Source of the DNA: Vreelandella subterranea
GTDB lineage: Bacteria; Pseudomonadota; Gammaproteobacteria; Pseudomonadales; Halomonadaceae
DNA: 64,000 nucleotides
Assembly: GCF_900111305.1 (NCBI RefSeq)
Contig: NZ_FOGS01000005.1
Location: 1-64,000 of the forward strand
Direction of reading: 5' to 3'
How positions within the stretch are numbered: position 1 is the first letter of the stretch; each line of letters begins with the position of its first letter. A program made the translations under genes and the position numbers. This document shows, piece after piece, positions 54,852 to 61,925 of this stretch. The notes below the pieces were generated by a model. That model did not search any database. It was not told the origin of the DNA and was given only the letters and a program-made list of their open reading frames with translations.

Positions 54852-54899
54852 TAAAACGCCTCTAGGCCGCCTGGTATTCAAGCCAGGCAGCCTAGAGGC
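54852..54899 (-). terminator. Intrinsic terminator after fur
   Basis: A long stem of 10 bp (GCCTCTAGGC / GCCTAGAGGC) plus 6 bp (GCCTGG / CCAGGC), with one C/A mismatch between them and an 8-nt loop, is followed on the minus strand by GTTTTATT. It lies 39 bp behind fur and also faces the convergent recN, though without a T-run on that side. Confidence 0.75.
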
Positions 54900-54937
54900 A
54901 TTGGGGCGTGCATCAAAGCCCGAGCTAGGGTTAACCC

Positions 54938-55390
54938 CTATTTCTTATTAGTTGGACCGCTGTCCTGGCGTGTTACGTCCGATCCTCGGGGGCGCACGTA
55001 TAACACCAACGCATGGTCAACTAATTCATAGCCATGCTCTTCCGCGATTTCTTGCTGGCGTCGCTCAATGATCTCGTCAACGAACTCGACGATTTCACCG
55101 CTTTCCAGACACACCATGTGGTCATGGTGGTCTTCTTGCGTCATCTCGAATACCGCGTGGCCGCCATCGAAATTATGACGAATCACGAGGCCCGCCGACT
55201 CGAACTGAGTCAGCACACGGTAGACGGTTGCCAGCCCCACATCTTCGCCCGCATCTATCAGTGTTTTATACACTTCTTCTGCGCTAAGGTGGTGCTGACC
55301 CGATGCAGTTTCGAGAATCTGCAGGATTTTGACGCGCGGCAGGGTCACTTTCAGCCCGGCTTTACGTAATTCATGGTTCTTATCGGCCAT
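54938..55390 (-). CDS. fur: Ferric uptake regulator Fur
   Basis: Iron-responsive repressor. The N-terminal winged helix (GLKVTLPRVKILQIL, GLATVYRVLTQFESAG) and the metal-binding HHDHMVCLESGEIVEF region are present. The E. coli structural zinc site is CxxC; here the second Cys is Ser (CLES), and the C-terminal Cys pair is absent, as in Pseudomonas Fur. The ATG at 55390 gives 150 residues; the open frame to 55879 is antisense to bamE and is rejected. It diverges from bamE, as in E. coli relatives and Pseudomonas. Confidence 0.95.
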   Translation of the reverse strand: MADKNHELRKAGLKVTLPRVKILQILETASGQHHLSAEEVYKTLIDAGEDVGLATVYRVLTQFESAGLVIRHNFDGGHAVFEMTQEDHHDHMVCLESGEIVEFVDEIIERRQQEIAEEHGYELVDHALVLYVRPRGSDVTRQDSGPTNKK

Positions 55391-55462
55391 GGTTGCTCTT
55401 CGCAGTAACAGGTTAGGTCGGGTATGATCGACCGAAACCACGATAGTGAAGAATAGGCTCAA

Positions 55463-55906
55463 ATGCAAAAATTGACTCGAATCATTACGCTTTCCGTCTC
55501 CATTGCCGTGATCAGCGGCTGTAGCTACGTTGGCGTGTATAAACGCGACATCCCGCAAGGCAACCTGGTCACCGAGGAAATGGTCGACCAACTGCAACCG
55601 GGGATGACCCAGGAGCAGGTGACCTATGTGATGGGCCGCCCACTGCTTGAAGCCCCCTTTGATGCCCGCGAGTGGGATTACGTGTTCCGGCTCGACAAAG
55701 CTTACGCGGGGGTTGAGCAGCGGCGTGTCACGCTGACGTTTGATAACCAGGGGCGGCTTGCCAATATCGAGCAGGAAGGCGATTTCTCCCAGGACATCCC
55801 TCTGGAGGCCGACAGCACTGGCGGTCCGGCGACGGACACAACCGACCCCACTGAGGCGATTCCTAACCAGCCGAGGCAAAACACGACGCCCAGCACCACC
55901 AATTGA
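55463..55906 (+). CDS. bamE: Outer membrane assembly lipoprotein BamE (SmpA/OmlA)
   Basis: Lipoprotein of the BAM complex that inserts beta-barrel proteins into the outer membrane. A signal peptide ends at a lipobox ISGC with Cys20 as the lipidated residue. The SmpA/OmlA fold is marked by IPQGN, LQPGMTQEQVTYVMGRPL and DYVFRL. The 147 residues end in a Thr/Pro/Asp-rich tail of about 35 residues that is probably disordered. It converges on rnfH with an 8-bp gap. Confidence 0.92.
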   Translation: MQKLTRIITLSVSIAVISGCSYVGVYKRDIPQGNLVTEEMVDQLQPGMTQEQVTYVMGRPLLEAPFDAREWDYVFRLDKAYAGVEQRRVTLTFDNQGRLANIEQEGDFSQDIPLEADSTGGPATDTTDPTEAIPNQPRQNTTPSTTN

Positions 55907-55914
55907 TCGTGCGG

Positions 55915-56241
55915 CTACTCGCCTTTATCGGCACTCCCGCTCGCCTGACGTTTTGCACGTTCGCGGCGAGCGGCCTTGGGATCGATGAGCAGTGGCCGAT
56001 AAACCTCCACCCGATCGCCGGGCGCCACCTGATACTGGGATGGGTCGCGTAGCGCCTGACCAAAAATGCCCAGTGGTGCGTTTTCAAACGTTTCCGGGGC
56101 CAGCTCGGGGAAAAGATGGGGCAGGTCCGCCAGGGCGACGGCTTCACGTGCCGTCGTCCCCGGCGGCACGCTCAGTGCGATCAGGCGTTGTTTGTGCGGG
56201 AGACCAAACGCCACCTCGATGGCAAGGGTATCATCGACCAT
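55915..56241 (-). CDS. rnfH: RnfH/RatB family ubiquitin-like protein (UPF0125)
   Basis: 108-residue beta-grasp protein of the UPF0125 family. It begins MVDDTLAIEVAFGLPHKQ; LGIFGQ and DRVEVYRPLLIDPKAARRERA at the C-terminus are family hallmarks. It is not near rnf genes; it overlaps ratA by 11 bp, the usual pairing. The role is not established, although RatB/RnfH is often drawn as the partner of RatA. Confidence 0.9.
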   Translation of the reverse strand: MVDDTLAIEVAFGLPHKQRLIALSVPPGTTAREAVALADLPHLFPELAPETFENAPLGIFGQALRDPSQYQVAPGDRVEVYRPLLIDPKAARRERAKRQASGSADKGE

Positions 56242-56665
56242 GGATCTCGTCGGCGCGGCGGGTAAAGGCATCCACTAACTGTCCGGCAATCTGCTGGAAC
56301 AACCTGCCGAATGCCATGCCCAACAGCCGATTGGCAAATTCAAACTCCATGTCCAGGCTCACCTTGCAGGCACCATCCCCCATCGGAATGAATTGCCAGC
56401 GCCCTTTCAAGCGCTTGAAAGGGCCGCTAACCAAGGACATTTCAATACGCTCGGGGGAGAACAGGTCGTTGCGTGTGGTAACCGACTGCTCGACGCCGGC
56501 GCGTCCCAGGGTCATTTCGCCGATCAAATGATCGTCGTCGTGCTCCAGCAAACGCGCACGCCGACAGCCCGGCAAGAACTCTGGATAGCGTTCGAAGTCG
56601 TTGACCAGATCGAACATTTGTTTCGGGGTGTGCCGCACCAAGGCGGAACGATTGACGGTTGGCAT
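56231..56665 (-). CDS. ratA: RatA-like START/polyketide-cyclase fold protein
   Basis: 144-residue member of the RatA/COQ10 family. It begins MPTVNRSALV with the conserved MFDLVNDFERYPEFLPGC and ends in QIAGQLVDAFTRRAD. E. coli RatA was reported to inhibit 70S formation; homologues bind ubiquinone precursors, so both roles are discussed. The ATG at 56665 gives the normal length. It overlaps rnfH by 11 bp and diverges from smpB, a conserved arrangement. Confidence 0.9.
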   Translation of the reverse strand: MPTVNRSALVRHTPKQMFDLVNDFERYPEFLPGCRRARLLEHDDDHLIGEMTLGRAGVEQSVTTRNDLFSPERIEMSLVSGPFKRLKGRWQFIPMGDGACKVSLDMEFEFANRLLGMAFGRLFQQIAGQLVDAFTRRADEIHGR

Positions 56666-56790
56666 TGACCTCTCCGCTGACTTCACAGTGCCCAAGGCGT
56701 ATCATGGGAATCATAGTTAAGACCTTGAATGGTATCATGCCTCCCCACATAACGAAGGGGGTGTCACAGACAGATCGAATATGAGGTTTC

Positions 56791-57282
56791 ATGGCCACGA
56801 AAAAAGGTAAGAGCAAAGGCCCTACCAGCAGCGTTATCGCGCAAAACAAGAAGGCACGCTTTGAGTATCATATCAATGAAACCTTCGAAGCGGGTCTATC
56901 GCTGGCAGGCTGGGAAGTCAAAAGCCTTCGCGCAGGCAAAGGGCAGTTAACGGACACCTATATTTTAGTTCGCAACGGCGAAGCATGGCTGCTGGGTAGC
57001 CATATCATGCCGCTGAACACCGCGAGCACCCATGAGATCGCCGACCCCACGCGGACGCGAAAATTGCTCCTGCATCGCAAAGAAATCGCCAAGATCTTCT
57101 CGGTGACTCAGGACAAAGGCCATACCTGCGTTCCCCTGAAGCTTTACTGGAAGCGCAACAAGGTGAAGTGCGAACTGGCCCTGGTGACCGGCAAGAAAAT
57201 CCACGATAAGCGGGCCACCGAGAAGGACCGCGACTGGAATCGTCAAAAAGGTAGAATCATGCGGGAACATAACAAGGCATAG
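56791..57282 (+). CDS. smpB: SsrA-binding protein SmpB
   Basis: Partner of tmRNA in trans-translation, rescuing stalled ribosomes. A beta-barrel core ([31 protein letters not shown]) and the basic C-terminal tail ([23 protein letters not shown] region, about residues 131-156) are intact. Length 163 residues. The ssrA gene starts 44 bp downstream, a close pairing seen in many bacteria. Confidence 0.97.
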   Translation: MATKKGKSKGPTSSVIAQNKKARFEYHINETFEAGLSLAGWEVKSLRAGKGQLTDTYILVRNGEAWLLGSHIMPLNTASTHEIADPTRTRKLLLHRKEIAKIFSVTQDKGHTCVPLKLYWKRNKVKCELALVTGKKIHDKRATEKDRDWNRQKGRIMREHNKA

Positions 57283-57326
57283 CTGGTCAATTCCGGGTGA
57301 GCACGTTAGAATGCTCAGGTAACTAA

Positions 57327-57704
57327 GGGGGCGACATGGTTTCGACGCCGGTGACAACCCCTGCGGTGCATGCCGAGAGTGTGATGTATCTCGTAAATAC
57401 CACATCACGAAAAATAGTCGCAAACGACGAAAACTATGCTCAGGGCGCGCTAGCAGCGTAAGCTGGTAGCTTCTTGTCCGGCCCCAAGGCGATGTGCCTA
57501 TCCATCGTTGAGGGGATACGAGCTAAAGCTGATAGGACCGCGGTTGGCGGTGTCTTCTCGTCAACCGTTAAACCTTAGAAGACTCGCGAGGCTGAATCCT
57601 GATCGTCGGAGTCAGCCGAGTTAAAGCAAAAGACGAAATCTAAGCATGTAGAGCCAATGGGCGAGTGCTGGCGGACGCGGGTTCAATTCCCGCCGCCTCC
57701 ACCA
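57327..57704 (+). ncRNA. ssrA: Transfer-messenger RNA (tmRNA)
   Basis: 378-nt one-piece tmRNA. The 5' end GGGGGCG pairs with 3' CGCCTCC followed by ACCA, including the usual G3/U wobble. The T-arm GGTTCAATTCC is intact. The tag reading frame at 57420-57458 encodes ANDENYAQGALAA and ends in TAA at 57459-57461. SmpB lies directly upstream and a terminator follows 16 bp behind. No integrase or duplicated 3' end marks an insertion here. Confidence 0.95.
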
Positions 57705-57720
57705 GACACCCCTTCAAATC

Positions 57721-57743
57721 AAGCACCTACGGGTGCTTTTTTG
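57721..57743 (+). terminator. Intrinsic terminator after ssrA
   Basis: A 7-bp stem (AAGCACC / GGTGCTT) with a TACG loop is followed by TTTTTTG. Confidence 0.88.
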
Positions 57744-57778
57744 TTTCCTTGGCCCCTATATCAAATCGATCTGTGCCA

Positions 57779-58207
57779 TTAACGCGGGCAGCTCAGATCG
57801 CCCTCTTCGCAGTGTGCATGCTCGCGCAGTTTCTCCGTGCGCTGCTTGGTCAGCGTGGCAAGGCAGCCGTTACGTACCATGGGCTGTGCGCTGCCGCCTT
57901 CTACGCCACTGCTCTCGAGCGCGCACTCGGCATCGCGAAAGCTTATCCAGGCCCGTTGGGCAACGCGCAGTTTTTCAAGCGTCGCCGGATTTGCCTCCAG
58001 CTTGCGGACCAGTCCCTGATACGCCTCGTTAAGCTCATCATCGGCCGATTGATACGCCTGCGCCGAACATTCCGTTAGCGCTAACTGGGTAGTCGGGTTA
58101 GCGCATCCCGTGTCTGCGGTTACCCAACTGCTTGAGACCAAAAGCCCGATCCCCAGCAAGCGTGCAAATGAAGGTATTGCGATTGATAAAGGCCAATAGG
58201 GCGTCAT
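57779..58207 (-). CDS. LprI-like / DUF1311 secreted protein
   Basis: 142-residue exported protein. A signal-like hydrophobic N-terminus (about residues 5-32) precedes a mature part with TQLALTECSAQAYQSADDELNEAY and LRVAQRAWISFRDAEC, the hallmark of the LprI N-terminal (DUF1311) domain, with several Cys residues likely in disulfides. LprI of mycobacteria inhibits lysozyme; a similar role here is only a possibility. The ATG at 58207 follows GAAGAG. It stands behind the zinT terminator. Confidence 0.78.
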   Translation of the reverse strand: MTPYWPLSIAIPSFARLLGIGLLVSSSWVTADTGCANPTTQLALTECSAQAYQSADDELNEAYQGLVRKLEANPATLEKLRVAQRAWISFRDAECALESSGVEGGSAQPMVRNGCLATLTKQRTEKLREHAHCEEGDLSCPR

Positions 58208-58243
58208 GGGTCGACTCTTCACAGCTTTCGTTTCGCCCCATAC

Positions 58244-58278
58244 AAGCAAAGCGCTGGCATTTCTGCCAGCGCTTTTTC
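58244..58278 (-). terminator. Intrinsic terminator after zinT
   Basis: A perfect 12-bp stem (AAAGCGCTGGCA / TGCCAGCGCTTT) with a TTTC loop lies 49 bp behind zinT. A T-run is strong on the plus strand and moderate on the minus strand (TTTGCTTG). Confidence 0.7.
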
Positions 58279-58326
58279 ACATTGCCGAACCTGCCAGAAG
58301 GCAGAGGAGCGACTTGACCACCGACA

Positions 58327-59061
<735 letters not shown>

Positions 59062-59107
59062 GTCGATATATTCCCTTGGCTGGAAACAGAATCAGGATAA
59101 CGGCTAC

Positions 59108-59136
59108 ACATTATGTTATAACATAATATTTGTCAA
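59108..59136 (-). promoter_or_regulatory. zinT promoter with palindromic Zur-like operator
   Basis: On the minus strand TTGACA (59136-59131), a 17-bp spacer and TAATGT (59113-59108) form a sigma-70 promoter. A perfect 18-bp palindrome, ATTATGTTATAACATAAT (59110-59127), fills the spacer and covers the -10 element. The TGTTATA/TATAACA core resembles gammaproteobacterial Zur boxes, and ZinT is a standard Zur target. Confidence 0.75.
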
Positions 59137-59248
59137 CCAACTGAATCTCATTGCCACCGATACAAAATCATTGGGCAGAGGCCAGTATTCTCCGCTATGT
59201 TATGCCAACAACCGACACTGACGGGCCAACATTGCAAGGAAAATGCAC

Positions 59249-60214
59249 ATGCTGTTTGCCTTAAGCTTATTGATAGGGATAGGCTTTTTAACCCTGGGAG
59301 GCGAGGCGCTGATACGGGGCGCCGTAGCAGGCGCACGGCGGGCGGGCGTCTCTCCGTTATTGACCGGGTTAGTGGTTGTGGGGTTTGGCACCTCTGCTCC
59401 CGAGCTGGTGGTGTCGATAGACGCGGCCATCAACCAACAGCCGGATATTGCCGTGGGCAACATCGTCGGCAGCAATATCGGCAATATCCTATTAATCCTG
59501 GGGCTGTGTGCCATCATCTGCCCCATGACCGTGCAGCCCAAGGCGCTCAGCCGGGACGGTGTCGTCATGGTGGCAGCCAGCTTGCTGTTTATCGGCCTGG
59601 CGTTTGGGGGCGCCTTGGGGCGCATTGACGCGGGTATCTTCCTGGCCGGGCTGATCAGCTATCTCGTTTGGGCTTATCTCAGCGAACGCCAGCAGACGAT
59701 CCCCGCCGCCCAGATGCATGCCTCAGAAGCGGATGAGCTGAACGCCCTGCCTAGAACGTCTATAGGGATCATCATCGCGCTGGCGCTGGGTCTTGGCCTA
59801 CTGATCGGCGGGTCTCAGCTATTACTTTATGGCGCGATCGGCCTGGCCCAGGCGATGGGCATTTCAGAAGCGGTCATTGGCCTGACCATTGTCGCCGTCG
59901 GCACCTCTCTGCCGGAAATGGCCGTGTCGGTAATCGCCGCTTTACGGCGTCATGCGGATGTTGCCGTGGGCAACATTCTGGGTAGCAACATCTTCAATAT
60001 TCTCGGCATTTTAGGTATTTCGGCGTTTTTACAGCCGCTGCCCATTGCTGCGCGTGTGAACTTGTTCGACCAGTGGGTGATGCTGGGTGCGGCGGGCCTA
60101 CTGGTGCTGTTTCTGTATACCGGCATGCGGCTATCGCGCCTGGAGGGAGCTTTATTGTTAGCAGGCTACAGCATTTATCTCATGTTGAGCTTCACCTTGA
60201 TCAGCGGGATATGA
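59249..60214 (+). CDS. Calcium/sodium antiporter, CaCA family (YrbG-like)
   Basis: Membrane exchanger with about ten hydrophobic segments and two inverted alpha repeats: GFGTSAPELVVSI...VGNIVGSNIGNILL and AVGTSLPEMAVSV...VGNILGSNIFNILG, each with the acidic residue and GNIxGSN motif of the family. The second ATG (59249) is favoured because AAGGAAA then has normal spacing; the first ATG at 59243 adds two residues. Length 321. It exchanges Na+ and Ca2+ by family knowledge. It is 187 bp from the divergent zinT. Confidence 0.88.
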   Translation: MLFALSLLIGIGFLTLGGEALIRGAVAGARRAGVSPLLTGLVVVGFGTSAPELVVSIDAAINQQPDIAVGNIVGSNIGNILLILGLCAIICPMTVQPKALSRDGVVMVAASLLFIGLAFGGALGRIDAGIFLAGLISYLVWAYLSERQQTIPAAQMHASEADELNALPRTSIGIIIALALGLGLLIGGSQLLLYGAIGLAQAMGISEAVIGLTIVAVGTSLPEMAVSVIAALRRHADVAVGNILGSNIFNILGILGISAFLQPLPIAARVNLFDQWVMLGAAGLLVLFLYTGMRLSRLEGALLLAGYSIYLMLSFTLISGI

Positions 60215-60245
60215 ATCGCAATATCCACCAATTTACTATTACCTA

Positions 60246-60274
60246 AACGATTAATTTGCTAAAAAATAATCGTT
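60246..60274. repeat. Inverted repeat between the CaCA exchanger gene and nhaD
   Basis: AACGATTA (60246-60253) and TAATCGTT (60267-60274) form a perfect 8-bp inverted repeat with a 13-nt AT-rich spacer. It could be a weak terminator of the exchanger gene or an operator for nhaD; neither is certain. The rest of 60215-60394 is AT-rich and likely contains the nhaD promoter. Confidence 0.4.
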
Positions 60275-60394
60275 GGCGGATAAGAAGCGCTTATTTCATT
60301 CGCTTTTATTACATATTGCGTTGCAATACAGGCTGGTAGACTGACGCGGTTTATAAATCTCTCCTACAATCCTAACGAAAGGAAACGCATCGTC

Positions 60395-61870
60395 ATGCCT
60401 TTTTTTCGCCCCCCATGCCAGCCACGATTCGATCGTCGCTGGCTTTTTTTGTTGGCCGCCTTGCTGCTGGTGTTCAGCCCTGCCGTTTTAGCCGTGACCG
60501 GTGAGCTCGACCTTACCCAGTCCATCGTCGGCTTTTTCGCGCTGGGCATTTTCGTGATGGCCTACGCACTGGTAATGGCCGAAGAAAAAATCCACATGCG
60601 CAAGTCCAAGCCCGTACTGGTCGCTGCCGGTATTATCTGGAGCCTCATCGGCTGGGTGTATGTCCAGAACGGCATGTCGGAGGCATCTGAGCATGCTTTC
60701 CGCGTGACGCTCCTGGAGTTCACCGAGCTGATGCTGTTCCTGCTGGTGGCCATGACCTATATCAATGCCCTGGAAGAGCGCCGGGTGTTTGATGCGCTGC
60801 GTTCGTGGATGCTGCGCAAGGGCTTCAATTACCGTTCGCTCTTCTGGTTAACGGGTGGATTGGCGTTCATTCTGTCGCCGATTGCCGACAACCTGACCAC
60901 GGCGCTGCTCATGTGTGCGGTGGTGACCAAAGTGGCAGAGGGTGACAAGCGCTTCATCAACGTTGCATGTATCAACATCGTGGTCGCGGCCAATGCGGGC
61001 GGGGCTTTCAGCCCCTTCGGTGATATCACGACGCTGATGGTCTGGCAGGCTGGCATCGTGCCATTCCAGGACTTCTTTATTCTGTTTTTCCCGGCGCTGG
61101 TCAACTTCCTGATCCCCGCTGTCATCATGAGCTTTTTCGTTCCCAACAAGAAACCGGAAAGCGTGCAGGAAGACGTGTGGATGAAGCGCGGCGCACGGCG
61201 CATTGTGGTGCTTTTCCTGCTGACGATCACCACCGCCGTGCTTTGCCATACGCTGCTGCACCTGCCGCCCGTGCTGGGCATGATGACGGGCCTTGGCTAT
61301 CTGCAGTTTTTCGGCTATTACCTGCGCCGCAGCCTGCCGCGCTCACTGGAGCGCAAGCGCGAACGCTACAGCCGTCGTGGCGACAACAAGAAGCTCGAGC
61401 AGCTGGGCAGCGTCGTGCCATTCGATGTCTTCAATCGCGTGGCGCGCGCCGAGTGGGATACCCTGCTGTTCTTTTACGGGGTGGTAATGTGTGTGGGCGG
61501 ACTTGGCTTTATGGGCTACCTCGGCCTGCTCTCGGAAGCCCTATATCTCGGCTGGAACCCCACGGCGGCCAACATTGTGCTCGGCGTCGTCTCTGCCGTG
61601 GTCGATAATATTCCGGTCATGTTTGCGGTGCTGACAATGGAGCCCGAGATGTCGCACGGGCACTGGTTGCTCATCACCCTCACTGCCGGGGTCGGCGGCA
61701 GCCTGCTGTCGATTGGCTCCGCGGCGGGCGTGGCCGTCATGGGCCAGGCACGCGGCTCCTATACGTTCATGGGCCACCTGAGGTGGTCGCCGGTCATTAT
61801 GCTAGGGTACGCTGCCAGTATCCTGGTTCATATGTGGCTGAATGCGGAAAGCTTCGCCCTGTTTGGCTAG
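60395..61870 (+). CDS. nhaD: Na+/H+ antiporter NhaD
   Basis: Sodium/proton exchanger of the NhaD family (ion transporter superfamily), important for Na+ export in halophiles and alkaliphiles. It has a signal-like first segment (about 15-33) and about 12 further hydrophobic segments. Conserved motifs are SPIADNLTTALLM, NAGGAFSPFGDITTLMVW and a second VVDNIPVMFAV with GSLLSIGSAAGVAVMG. Length 491 residues. A terminator lies just behind it. It is a single-gene unit next to the Ca2+/Na+ exchanger. Confidence 0.94.
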   Translation: MPFFRPPCQPRFDRRWLFLLAALLLVFSPAVLAVTGELDLTQSIVGFFALGIFVMAYALVMAEEKIHMRKSKPVLVAAGIIWSLIGWVYVQNGMSEASEHAFRVTLLEFTELMLFLLVAMTYINALEERRVFDALRSWMLRKGFNYRSLFWLTGGLAFILSPIADNLTTALLMCAVVTKVAEGDKRFINVACINIVVAANAGGAFSPFGDITTLMVWQAGIVPFQDFFILFFPALVNFLIPAVIMSFFVPNKKPESVQEDVWMKRGARRIVVLFLLTITTAVLCHTLLHLPPVLGMMTGLGYLQFFGYYLRRSLPRSLERKRERYSRRGDNKKLEQLGSVVPFDVFNRVARAEWDTLLFFYGVVMCVGGLGFMGYLGLLSEALYLGWNPTAANIVLGVVSAVVDNIPVMFAVLTMEPEMSHGHWLLITLTAGVGGSLLSIGSAAGVAVMGQARGSYTFMGHLRWSPVIMLGYAASILVHMWLNAESFALFG

Positions 61871-61893
61871 TCGCACCCGGCGTTTTTGATTGA

Positions 61894-61925
61894 TGCCCTG
61901 CCGCGCCTAGCGGCGGGGCATTTTG
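61894..61925 (+). terminator. Intrinsic terminator after nhaD
   Basis: An 11-bp stem (TGCCCTGCCGC / GCGGCGGGGCA, one wobble) with a GCCTA loop is followed by TTTTGTCTG. It lies 23 bp behind nhaD and overlaps the last codons of the convergent GGDEF/EAL gene. Confidence 0.8.

Noticed and set aside
55391-55879. Extension of fur by 163 residues upstream
   Set aside because: The added part is antisense to bamE and shows no conserved features; the ATG at 55390 gives the normal Fur length.
57690-57720. 3' end of ssrA as an attachment site for an integrated element
   Set aside because: No integrase, no second copy of the tmRNA 3' end and no change in gene content follow; ordinary genes continue.
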